Source: Rhizobium leguminosarum (lineage in GTDB: Bacteria; Pseudomonadota; Alphaproteobacteria; Rhizobiales; Rhizobiaceae). From it: a stretch of 64,000 bases of DNA. This document shows, one piece after another, positions 51,950-59,922 of this stretch. Location of the stretch: contig NZ_CP025012.1 of assembly GCF_002953715.1 (NCBI RefSeq), positions 3,922,501 to 3,986,500 of the forward strand, read 5' to 3'. The notes under the pieces are model-generated. The model had not been told where the DNA came from, ran no database searches, and saw nothing but the letters and a program-made list of their open reading frames with translations. Position numbers and translations under genes: made by a program. The first letter of the stretch is position 1, and the number at the start of each line of letters is the position of its first letter.

Positions 51950-52861
51950 TCAGCCCTTCACGCCGCCCGAAAACGTCTGGACGAGGAAGCGCCGCGCAAA
52001 ACCGAAGGCGACGACGGCGGGCAGCAGATAGATGAATGCCAGCGCGGTCAGCAGGCCGTAATCGATCTCGTTGATGCGCAGGAAGGCGCGGAAGAGACCG
52101 AGCGGCAGCGTCTGCAGCTCCGGCGACGACAGGAGGATCAGCGGCAGCAGGAAATCGCCCCAGGCCGACATGAAGGCGAACAGCCCAGCAGCGGCAAGCC
52201 CCGGCAGCGCCAGCGGGATCAACACCCGGCGGATGCGCTGGATGAGTGTCGCCCCATCCATCAGCGCCGCCTCCTCATAGTCCCTCGGCAGCCCGTCGAA
52301 GAAGGTCTTCATGATCCAGAGCGCCAACGGCAATTGCATCGTCGCCAGCACCAGGATCAACCCGAGATAACCGTCGATGAAGCCGGTCCAGCGCATGATG
52401 TCGCGGGCATAGCTGCCGAAGATCGGTCTGAGCACCGCCGCTTCCGCATTGTTCAGCGTCAGCAGGAATTTGTAGAGCGGCACGACGAGCGCCGTCGGCG
52501 GCAGCACACGGATGAGCAGGATCGCGTAGAGGAAGGGCAGCTTCCACCAGGCCCGGGTGCGCGACAGTGCATAACCGCCGAGCCCCGAAAGCACCATGAC
52601 GAGCAGCGTCGCGCTAGCGACCACGAAGAGCGAATTGAACAGCCACTTCGCCCCGTCCTCCTTGGTGAAGACCCTGATATAATTGGCGAAAGTCCACTGC
52701 TCCGGCCAATGCAGGAAGAGCTGGGCATTGCCGTCGAGCGAGGCGAGCAGCACCCAGAAGAAAGGCACCGCGCAGAAGATCGAGATCAGCGACAGCGTCG
52801 CATAGGCGATGAGGTCGGAGCGACCCTTGTTTGCAGTTTCACTTGGGGAAACGACGGCCAT
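51950..52861 (-). CDS. Sugar ABC transporter permease (CUT1, ThuG-like position)
   Basis: A 303-residue inner-membrane permease with six helices, starting at about 19-40, and an EAA loop in Y-E-E-A-A-L-M-D-G-A near 200-209. GGAGG is placed within the end of the preceding gene, two bases away. It forms the channel with the permease encoded just before it. The sequence D-R-I/R-R-V-L-I-P-L-A-L-P-G after the EAA motif is typical of the MalG group. Confidence 0.88.
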   Translation of the reverse strand: MAVVSPSETANKGRSDLIAYATLSLISIFCAVPFFWVLLASLDGNAQLFLHWPEQWTFANYIRVFTKEDGAKWLFNSLFVVASATLLVMVLSGLGGYALSRTRAWWKLPFLYAILLIRVLPPTALVVPLYKFLLTLNNAEAAVLRPIFGSYARDIMRWTGFIDGYLGLILVLATMQLPLALWIMKTFFDGLPRDYEEAALMDGATLIQRIRRVLIPLALPGLAAAGLFAFMSAWGDFLLPLILLSSPELQTLPLGLFRAFLRINEIDYGLLTALAFIYLLPAVVAFGFARRFLVQTFSGGVKG

Positions 52862-52862
52862 G

Positions 52863-53750
52863 TCAGACCTCCACCTTCATGGCCCGGACATAGGCGATAC
52901 CTAATATCAGCGAGATGACGAGCGCGACGACGGCGACCGCGGCACCATAACCCAGCTGGAACGACGTAAAGGACTGGTTGTAGATATAGATGCTGACCAC
53001 CTCGGTCGCCCCGCCCGGTCCGCCGCGCGTCAGCGCATAGACGAGGCCGAAGACGGCGATGGTGGAGACGGCGGAGATCAACATATAGAGCAGGATCGTC
53101 GGCATCATCAGCGGCAGGGTGATGCGGCGGAACATCTGCGATGGGGTGGCGCCGTCCATGCGCGCTGCCTCATAGATCTCCGCCGGAATGGTACTGAGGC
53201 CGGCCGTTAGCAGGATCATCGCCGTGGCGATGCCGCGCCAGGTGTTGACGACGATGATCATCGACAGCGGGAAGACCTGCAGCCAGTCGGCCGGCGTGAT
53301 GCCGAAAAAACTGACGATGCGGCTGAGTGTGGCATTGTCGCCGCCCGCCAGCATCGAGATCCACATGAAACCGGCGACGACTTCAGGGGCTGCATTCGGC
53401 AACAGGATGATCGACGAAAACACCCGCCGAAAGCGGATCGGCCGGCGCAACGCAATTGCCGAGATCAGGCCGAGCACGAACTGGCCGATCACCGCCGAAC
53501 CGATGACGAAGACGAAGGTGACGAACAGCGAATTCCAGAACTTCGCGTCGTTGAAGAGCCGCGTGTAATTCCTGAAACCAACGAAACGGGGCCGAAGGGC
53601 CGCGGCCCCGGTCAGCGCCTCATTGGTGAAGCTCAGATAGATCGAATAGAGGGCCGGATAGATGACGAAGGCCAGAAGCAGCACCAGCGAGGGCAGCAGG
53701 ATCAGCAGCCATTGCCGCTCGGCGCGCTTTTCATGAGAGTTTCGGGCCAT
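52863..53750 (-). CDS. Sugar ABC transporter permease (CUT1, ThuF-like position)
   Basis: A 295-residue permease starting MARNSHEK. Helices are visible near 14-33, 77-100, 106-131, 155-178, 210-236 and 265-288, and the EAA loop is Y-E-A-A-R-M-D-G-A near 193-201. It belongs to the MalF-like group without the long periplasmic insertion. The 106 bp separating it from the binding-protein gene contain only a weak hairpin. Confidence 0.87.
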   Translation of the reverse strand: MARNSHEKRAERQWLLILLPSLVLLLAFVIYPALYSIYLSFTNEALTGAAALRPRFVGFRNYTRLFNDAKFWNSLFVTFVFVIGSAVIGQFVLGLISAIALRRPIRFRRVFSSIILLPNAAPEVVAGFMWISMLAGGDNATLSRIVSFFGITPADWLQVFPLSMIIVVNTWRGIATAMILLTAGLSTIPAEIYEAARMDGATPSQMFRRITLPLMMPTILLYMLISAVSTIAVFGLVYALTRGGPGGATEVVSIYIYNQSFTSFQLGYGAAVAVVALVISLILGIAYVRAMKVEV

Positions 53751-53856
53751 GGAAGCTCACAAACCTTATCGATGGAACCGGCTTATCGAATGAAAGCGGG
53801 AAGACGCGGGCGTTGGCGCCGCGTCCCCGTCGTGGCGGAAGAGAGGGTGCCGGAGC

Positions 53857-55149
53857 TTACTTGACCATGTCGTCGCCGAGCGTTTCCTTGACGTAGTCGA
53901 CAAGGATCTTCTGGGCGCCGGCGGCATCGGTTTCCTTGCGGAGCAGCGCTTCGGTGGCCCGCGCGACCCCTTCCGAGACCGTACCAAATCCGGAGGCCTG
54001 CTTCAGGAACACGCCGTTCCCGGCCGCGGCATGGATCGGAACCAGTTCCGTCAGCTTCTGGAACTCGGCATTGCCAGCCGCATCCTTGCTGGCCGGGATG
54101 TTGCCGATGCGGGCGGCGTAGGAAACCTGAGTCTCAATCGAGCCGATCTCCATCAGCGCCTTGATCGCCAGCTCGGTATTGGCCGACTTGGAATTGACGG
54201 CCCACGGCGCAGCGAGATTGGCCAGCACATACTGGCCGCTGCTCTGGCCGGGAACCGTCCAGGTGCCGACCACCTTCGTCACGTCAGGGATCGGGTTCTT
54301 GCTTTCGCGACCCCAGTCGAAAATATAGCACCAGGAGCCGCAGGTGGTCGCGGCGAGCTTGCCTTCCGGGAACATCTGGTACTTCGGCACGACCCAGGGC
54401 TCGGGTCCGAGCAACGGCTGCGTCGGCATCAGATCCTTGTCGATCAGTTCCTTGTAGACGTTGAAGACATCCTTGATGCCTTCGCCATTCAGATCGAGCT
54501 TGCCGTCGGCATCGACGAGCTGCGGCGTCTTGGAACCGACGAGCAGATGCTGGAAACCTTCGTCGAAGGCGCCGCTTCCCCAGGAAACGCCGGCCGGAAA
54601 GAGCAGGCCGTAGGCGCCGGTCTTCTGCTTGATCTCGGCCGCGCGGTCGAGAAGTTCCTGCCAGGTCTTCGGCTGTTCGGTCGAGATGGCGGCTTTTTCG
54701 AGAACGTCCTTGCGGTAATAGATTTCCTGAATGCCGAGCATGAACGGCATCACATAGGTTTCTCCATCCGGGCTGACGGCAAGCTCCTTGGCGACGTCAT
54801 AGAGGTTGGCGTAGCCGTCCCAGGCCTTGAACTCCTTGGTAACAGGCGCGAGGTAACCGGCTTCCACCATGTCGGCGACCGCAGCCGTCGTCGGGATGGA
54901 GAACAGGTCGGGCGCGTTGCCGGCGCCGAGCTCGGTCAGGAGTTTCGTCAGGTAGTCCTTGTCGGGCGCCGGATATTCGATGACCTCGACGGTGACGCCA
55001 TATTTCTTTTCGATCCGCTCGACCGTCGACTTCATCGCGTCGATGCCGGCCTGACCATGATTTGCAATTCGGATTGTTTCTGCCTGTGCCAGCGTCGAAA
55101 CCGCGCTCAGCAGAATGGCGCATAGGCCGCCAAGAACCATTTTCTTCAA
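53857..55149 (-). CDS. Sugar ABC transporter substrate-binding protein (CUT1, ThuE-like position)
   Basis: A 430-residue periplasmic protein. A TTG at 55149, 7 nt after GGGAGG, is the best start; an ATG at 55140 is three codons further in. The signal peptide (K-K-M-V-L-G-G-L-C-A-I-L-L) ends at A-Q-A near residue 25. The mature part begins E-T-I-R-I-A-N-H and is of the extracellular solute-binding family 1 type, as in ThuE. It is the first gene of the operon ending in thuA. A divergent Gfo/Idh gene starts 202 bp away, with candidate operators between. Confidence 0.87.
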   Translation of the reverse strand: MKKMVLGGLCAILLSAVSTLAQAETIRIANHGQAGIDAMKSTVERIEKKYGVTVEVIEYPAPDKDYLTKLLTELGAGNAPDLFSIPTTAAVADMVEAGYLAPVTKEFKAWDGYANLYDVAKELAVSPDGETYVMPFMLGIQEIYYRKDVLEKAAISTEQPKTWQELLDRAAEIKQKTGAYGLLFPAGVSWGSGAFDEGFQHLLVGSKTPQLVDADGKLDLNGEGIKDVFNVYKELIDKDLMPTQPLLGPEPWVVPKYQMFPEGKLAATTCGSWCYIFDWGRESKNPIPDVTKVVGTWTVPGQSSGQYVLANLAAPWAVNSKSANTELAIKALMEIGSIETQVSYAARIGNIPASKDAAGNAEFQKLTELVPIHAAAGNGVFLKQASGFGTVSEGVARATEALLRKETDAAGAQKILVDYVKETLGDDMVK

Positions 55150-55203
55150 CGGAAGTCCTCCCTTTTGTAGAGACACGGCGCCCTCCAGCACCGGTCGTGA
55201 AAA

Positions 55204-55223
55204 TGTACACGCATTCCGAATGC
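55204..55223. promoter_or_regulatory. Candidate operator near the thuE-like start
   Basis: TGTACACG (55204-55211; reverse complement CGTGTACA) overlaps the perfect 13-bp palindrome GCATTC-C-GAATGC (55211-55223). It lies 55 bp before the binding-protein start. A similar CGTGTGCA is at 55321-55328 on the other side of the intergenic region. Confidence 0.4.
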
Positions 55224-55320
55224 TGACAAGACGGTTTTTGAAAAGATTCGATAGTGAGCTTTAATATACTGATATTACTTATTTATTTAGATATTGCCAT
55301 CGCCATACCGTTTGTGTAAT

Positions 55321-55330
55321 CGTGTGCACA
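55321..55330. promoter_or_regulatory. Candidate operator near the Gfo/Idh start
   Basis: CGTGTGCACA contains the palindrome TGTGCACA (55323-55330) and shares CGTGTRCA with the site near 55204. It lies about 20 bp before the Gfo/Idh start, overlapping its leader. The LacI protein encoded downstream is the likely binder. Confidence 0.35.
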
Positions 55331-55351
55331 ATGTATTCAGGGAGGAATTTC

Positions 55352-56359
55352 ATGTCTGAGAAATTGCGCCTCGGCGTCATCGGCGCTGGCTTGAAGGCGG
55401 CGGAATATGCCGAGAGCTGGGTCAAGATGCCGGAGATCGAATTCGCTGCTCTCGCCGACACCACGGCGGCGTCGCGCCAGCGCCTGATCGACGTCTGCCT
55501 CGCCGCCGGCGCACCAGAACCGAGGAGCTTCGAGGATTATCGCCAGATGCTCGCGGAATGCCGGGGCGAACTCGACATCGTCTACGTCTCCACCCCGCAT
55601 GCCTTCCATGCCGAGCAGGCAACCGCCGTGGCCGAGGCCGGCCTCGACCTCTTCCTGGAAAAGCCGATGGTGACGACAGTCACTGAAGCCGAGAGGCTGA
55701 TCGCCGCGCAGAAAAAGAGCGGCGTCACCATCGTCACCGCCTTCCAGGGCGGCCTGTCGCCGCTGGTGCTCGACACACGCCGGCGGGCCCTCGCCGGCGA
55801 ATTCGGCGAGCTGATCGCCATATCGGGCATGATCTGGGAAAGCTGGTCGTCCAATTATGACGGCCACTGGAAGCAGCAGCCTGATATCTCCGGCGGCGGC
55901 TTCATGTTCGATACCGGCGCCCACATGATGAACACCGTCTGCCTGCTCGCCAATTCGGATTTCGACAGTGTGTCGGCCTACATGAACAACCACGGCAGAC
56001 AGGTCGATATCGCCACCGCCGTCTCCGCCCGGCTGAAAAACGGCGCGCTGGCGACATTGACGGCCGCCGGCGAAGGCCCTCCGGGCTGCGCCTCCCACAT
56101 CACCTTCTTCTATTCAAAGGCGATCGTGCGCATCGACGCCTGGGGCGGCTGGCGCGAGATCAGTGTCGGGCGCACTGCCGAGCCGCGCGAGGAAGCCGAG
56201 ATTCTCGGCAATCCGATGAAGAATTTCCTCGCCATTCGCGAGGGAAAGATGGAAAACTCCGGCTCCGTTGAAATGGGCATCAGATTCGCTAGGCTATGGG
56301 ATGCAATCAAGGAATCGGCAGCGGCCGACGGCGCTTCCGTCAGGATCGTCGCCCGATAG
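55352..56359 (+). CDS. Gfo/Idh/MocA-family oxidoreductase (ThuB-like role)
   Basis: A 335-residue NAD(P)-dependent dehydrogenase, with GGGAGGAA 5 nt upstream of the ATG at 55352. G-V-I-G-A-G is at 8-13, and the family E-K-P catalytic motif is at 103-105 (L-E-K-P-M-V). A later D-T-G-A-H-M-M-N block near 190-197 carries the conserved Asp and His. Such enzymes oxidise sugar C3 or other positions; ThuB in trehalose use is of this family. It is divergent from the thuEFGKA-like operon and begins a plus-strand set with LacI and a GH2 gene. Confidence 0.87.
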   Translation: MSEKLRLGVIGAGLKAAEYAESWVKMPEIEFAALADTTAASRQRLIDVCLAAGAPEPRSFEDYRQMLAECRGELDIVYVSTPHAFHAEQATAVAEAGLDLFLEKPMVTTVTEAERLIAAQKKSGVTIVTAFQGGLSPLVLDTRRRALAGEFGELIAISGMIWESWSSNYDGHWKQQPDISGGGFMFDTGAHMMNTVCLLANSDFDSVSAYMNNHGRQVDIATAVSARLKNGALATLTAAGEGPPGCASHITFFYSKAIVRIDAWGGWREISVGRTAEPREEAEILGNPMKNFLAIREGKMENSGSVEMGIRFARLWDAIKESAAADGASVRIVAR

Positions 56360-56368
56360 GCGCTGAAG

Positions 56369-57367
56369 ATGAGCGGTATGAGTAGACGGCGGATCACCTC
56401 GAAGGAACTGGCGAAACTCGCCGGCGTCTCCTCCGCCACCATTTCCCGCGCCTTCTCGCCGGATTCACGCATCGGCAGCGCGACGCGCGACCGCATCCTT
56501 GCCGTCGCCCGTGAACATGGCTACCAGCCGAACGCGATCGCCCGCTCACTGAACAACCAGCGCTCGCGCCTCGTCGCCCTGGTCGTCAACGCGATCGGCA
56601 ACCCTTGCGAGGCTGAGGAACAACAGCTTCTCGTCCACCGCCTACAAGCGAGACAATTGCTGCCGATCATCCTCTGCTGCGCCGATCATTCCGACCGGCT
56701 GCAATTGATGCGCCTTGCCTCCACCTATCAGGTCGATCACGTCGTCGTCTTCTCCGACATGGTGTCGATGCAAGATGCCGTTGATATCTTCCACACGACG
56801 AAACCGATCATCGTCTCCTTCGAGCCGCTCGACAACGAAAACGTCTCCAGCATCCGCATCGACGGCGCTGAGGCCGCCGACGAGATCATCGGCAAGATCG
56901 TTCGCGACGGCAAAAAGCGTTTCGCCTACCTCTCCGGCACCAATTCCAGCTGGATCGACAAGCTCAGGCGCAAATGGTTCGCCGATGCGCTGACCAAGCG
57001 CGGCCTCGCCTTCGAGGCGCAGGCCTTCGGCGACTACTCCTATGATTCCGGCTTCAAGGAAGCCGTGCTCCTGCTGCACCGTGACAAGGTCGACGCCATC
57101 ATCTGTGGCAACGATGTCATGGCGATCGGCGCACGCGATGCAGCCCGCCGGGTGCTCGGCAAGAACACGCCGGATGATATCGCCATCGTCGGCCAGGACG
57201 GCATTGCCATGGCCGCCTGGGATTGCAACGACCTCACCACGCTGAGCCTCGACCACGTCGCCTTCATCGATGCCGTCGTCGAATTGATCGAACGGCATGA
57301 CGCCGAGATCGAAGGCCCGCACAGCATCACGCTCACCTGCACCGCCCGCTGGGGCTCGACCGCCTGA
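56369..57367 (+). CDS. LacI-family transcriptional regulator
   Basis: A 332-residue regulator, starting 9 bp after the Gfo/Idh stop. The helix-turn-helix is at about 9-30 (S-K-E-L-A-K-L-A-G-V-S-S-A-T-I-S-R-A-F), followed by the hinge near 45-60 and a sugar-binding domain. The C-terminal half has G-N-D-V-M-A-I-G-A near 249-257, characteristic of LacI/GalR proteins. An alternative ATG at 56378 is possible. It is in the same operon as the Gfo/Idh gene and likely represses the divergent transporter and its own operon. Confidence 0.9.
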   Translation: MSGMSRRRITSKELAKLAGVSSATISRAFSPDSRIGSATRDRILAVAREHGYQPNAIARSLNNQRSRLVALVVNAIGNPCEAEEQQLLVHRLQARQLLPIILCCADHSDRLQLMRLASTYQVDHVVVFSDMVSMQDAVDIFHTTKPIIVSFEPLDNENVSSIRIDGAEAADEIIGKIVRDGKKRFAYLSGTNSSWIDKLRRKWFADALTKRGLAFEAQAFGDYSYDSGFKEAVLLLHRDKVDAIICGNDVMAIGARDAARRVLGKNTPDDIAIVGQDGIAMAAWDCNDLTTLSLDHVAFIDAVVELIERHDAEIEGPHSITLTCTARWGSTA

Positions 57368-57422
57368 TGCATGTCGCCTGGAAGTGTACAGCGGTTCCGG
57401 GGTGACGACATGCATGAAAAAA

Positions 57423-57468
57423 GCTAAAGCGCGTCGCATGAATCAAGTTCGCTGTGACGTGCTTTAGC
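57423..57468. repeat. Rhizobial short inverted repeat (CTAAAGC type)
   Basis: GCTAAAGC (57423-57430) and GCTTTAGC (57461-57468) bracket an imperfect extended stem (GCGTC / GACGT) in the gap between the LacI gene and the GH2 gene. Similar AAAGCGCGTC elements occur widely in rhizobial intergenic DNA by memory. It may act as a transcript end. Confidence 0.5.
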
Positions 57469-57570
57469 GGCTCGCTCATCCATTGCATCGAGGAGGAATA
57501 CCGATGATCAGATTTTCACGCGCCGAGAGGTGCCGCAATGTCCCTGATGCCGTAATCTGGAGAGCCTGAA

Positions 57571-59814
57571 ATGCGTTCCGTCGTTTCCTTCAATGAAGGC
57601 TGGAGTTTCCACGAGGGCTTCGGCCAGCGCTTGCTCGAAACTTTCGATGCCGCCAAGTCGGTCAGCCTGCCGCATACCGCTGTCGAACTGCCCTTCAGCT
57701 ATTTCGACGAGACCAGCTATCAGCGCGCCTTCACCTATCAGAAGGTGCTGCGCTGGCTGCCGGAATTCGAGGGCCGCGAAGTTTCGCTCGTCTTCGACGC
57801 CGCCATGGCCGACAGCGTCGTCTATCTGAACGGCGAGGAAATCATTGCCCATAAGGACGGCTACACCCCATTTGAGGCCCGCCTCACCGGCAAGCTGGTC
57901 AAGGGCGAGAACCTCGTCACCGTCAAGATCGACGGCAGCGAAAACCCCGACATTCCGCCTTTCGGCGGCCGTATCGACTATCTGACCTATGCTGGCATCT
58001 ACCGCGATGTCTGGCTGAAGGTCACCGACCCGGTCTCGATCCGCAATCTCAAGATCGAAACCACAGACGTTCTCGGCCCGGAGAAATCGGCGACCATACG
58101 CGTCGATATCGCCAATCCCGAGGGCCGCAGCTTCTCGGCGACGGTCACCGCAACGCTGAAACAGGCCGACGGTACGGTGGTCGCCACCGCCGCCACTGAA
58201 ACGATCGGCAGCCGCACCACGCTCTCCTTTGGCGGCCTCACCGGCATCGCCCTCTGGGACATCACCGATCCCACGCTCTATGACGTCACCGTCGAAATCA
58301 GGACCGAACACGGCTCCGACCGTGTCTCGACCAGGTTCGGCTTCCGCACCGCCGAATTCACGCCGGAAGGTTTCCTCCTCAACGGCAAGCCATTGAAGCT
58401 GCGCGGCCTCAACCGCCACCAGGCCTTCCCCTATGTCGGTTATGCCGCCGGCCGCTCCGCCCAGGAGCGTGACGCCGACATCATGAAGACGGTGCTGAAG
58501 TGCAATATCGTCCGCACCTCGCATTATCCGCAGTCGAAATGGTTCCTCGACCGATGCGACACGATCGGTCTGCTGGTCTTCGAAGAGATCCCGGGCTGGC
58601 AGCATATCGGCGATGCCGACTGGCAGCAGGAATCGATCGAGAACGTCCGCCGCATGATCGAGCGCGACTGGAACCACCCCTCGATCATCATCTGGGGCGT
58701 GCGCATCAACGAATCGCAGGATAATCACGATTTCTACGCCGAGACCAATCGCCTCGCCCGTGAACTCGACAGCACCCGCCAGACCGGCGGCGTGCGTTAT
58801 CTCACCGAGAGCGAGCTGCTCGAAGACGTCTACACGATGAACGACTTCATCCTCGGCAATGAGGAACTGCCGGGCGCCAACCGCCCGCGCACCGCGCTGC
58901 GCGCCCAGCAGGAAAATACCGGACTGTCGCACAAGGTGCCGTACCTCATCACCGAGTTCAACGGCCACATGCACCCGACGAAGATTTATGACCAGGAGCA
59001 GCGCCAGGCCGAGCATGTGCGCCGTCACCTGGAAGTGCTGAATGCCGCCTATGGCGATCCTGATATCTCCGGCGCCATCGGCTGGTGCATGTTCGATTAC
59101 AACACCCACAAGGATTTCGGCTCCGGCGACCGCATCTGCTATCACGGCGTCATGGACATGTTCCGCGAGCCGAAATTCGCGGCCTATGCCTATATCAGCC
59201 AGTGCGACCCTTCCGAGGAGATCGTCATGAAGCCGGCGACCTTCTGGGCGCGCGGCGAACGCAATATCGGCGGCGTGCTGCCGCTGATCATCCTGACCAA
59301 CTGCGACGAGGTGGAGCTGCGATATGGCGCGCTCAGCAAGCGCATCGGTCCAGACCGCGAGAACTACCCGCATCTGCCGCATCCCCCCGTCGTTCTTGAC
59401 CATCGGCACTTCACTGCCGATGAGCTCGGCACCTGGGGTCTCGAATGGATCGACGGCACCTTCACCGGTTATATCGGCGGCGAGCCGGTGGCCAGCCTGA
59501 CGCTGGCGGCCGATCCGCTGCCGACAACGCTGGAAGTGGTTGCCGATAGCCCCACGCTGAAAGCTCGCGAACGTGACAGCACGCGCGTCATCATCCGCGC
59601 CCTCGACCAGCGCGGCCAGCGCCTGCCTTTCATGAACGACAGCATTTCGCTGAAGGTGCACGGCCCGGCAAGGATCGTCGGCCCGAGCAATGTGCCGCTG
59701 CAGGGCGGCACCGCCGGCTTCTGGCTGGAGGCGACGGGGTTCACTGGCGAAATCACCGTCGAAGCGGTTTCGACGCGTTTCGCGCCGGTGTCGCTCAGCG
59801 TGACAGCTGCCTAG
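57571..59814 (+). CDS. GH2-family beta-glycosidase (beta-galactosidase-like)
   Basis: A 747-residue glycoside hydrolase. An N-terminal jelly-roll sugar-binding domain (about 1-150), a beta-sandwich (about 165-270) and a TIM barrel (about 275-560) are followed by a C-terminal beta domain. The acid/base is in W-G-V-R-I-N-E-S (E381) and the nucleophile in Y-L-I-T-E-F-N-G-H (E462). It lacks a signal peptide, so it should act on imported glycosides. It is shorter than E. coli LacZ and may be a beta-galactosidase or a glucuronidase-like enzyme. It lies downstream of the LacI gene and converges on a sugar transporter. Confidence 0.87.
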   Translation: MRSVVSFNEGWSFHEGFGQRLLETFDAAKSVSLPHTAVELPFSYFDETSYQRAFTYQKVLRWLPEFEGREVSLVFDAAMADSVVYLNGEEIIAHKDGYTPFEARLTGKLVKGENLVTVKIDGSENPDIPPFGGRIDYLTYAGIYRDVWLKVTDPVSIRNLKIETTDVLGPEKSATIRVDIANPEGRSFSATVTATLKQADGTVVATAATETIGSRTTLSFGGLTGIALWDITDPTLYDVTVEIRTEHGSDRVSTRFGFRTAEFTPEGFLLNGKPLKLRGLNRHQAFPYVGYAAGRSAQERDADIMKTVLKCNIVRTSHYPQSKWFLDRCDTIGLLVFEEIPGWQHIGDADWQQESIENVRRMIERDWNHPSIIIWGVRINESQDNHDFYAETNRLARELDSTRQTGGVRYLTESELLEDVYTMNDFILGNEELPGANRPRTALRAQQENTGLSHKVPYLITEFNGHMHPTKIYDQEQRQAEHVRRHLEVLNAAYGDPDISGAIGWCMFDYNTHKDFGSGDRICYHGVMDMFREPKFAAYAYISQCDPSEEIVMKPATFWARGERNIGGVLPLIILTNCDEVELRYGALSKRIGPDRENYPHLPHPPVVLDHRHFTADELGTWGLEWIDGTFTGYIGGEPVASLTLAADPLPTTLEVVADSPTLKARERDSTRVIIRALDQRGQRLPFMNDSISLKVHGPARIVGPSNVPLQGGTAGFWLEATGFTGEITVEAVSTRFAPVSLSVTAA

Positions 59815-59915
59815 CGCATAACCCCGAAAATCGAAATCGATTTTCGGAAAGGATTATGTGCAAATTCAAAGTGTTAGAGCGCCCCTAGCGCGTCTTATAG
59901 ACGCGCGGCACTCTA
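59814..59915. repeat. RIME-like rhizobial intergenic palindrome, copy 4
   Basis: GCGCATAACC (59814-59823) and a right arm GATTATGTGC form the core, with the same CCGAAAATCG / TTTTCGG inner palindrome. A second hairpin GCGCGTCT-(3 nt)-AGACGCGC (59888-59906) follows. It starts in the last base of the GH2 stop codon and ends just before the end of the convergent ATPase gene. Confidence 0.8.
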
Positions 59916-59922
59916 ATGACTG

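Noticed and set aside
53767..53850. Weak hairpin between the thuE-like gene and the permease gene as a terminator
   Set aside because: The stem is only 7 bp with a large loop and lacks a T-run, so it is not supported as a terminator.
57508..59661. 717-codon minus-strand frame opposite the GH2 gene
   Set aside because: It has no recognisable domain, and the GH2 gene on the other strand has catalytic residues and family length. The long open frame results from codon bias.
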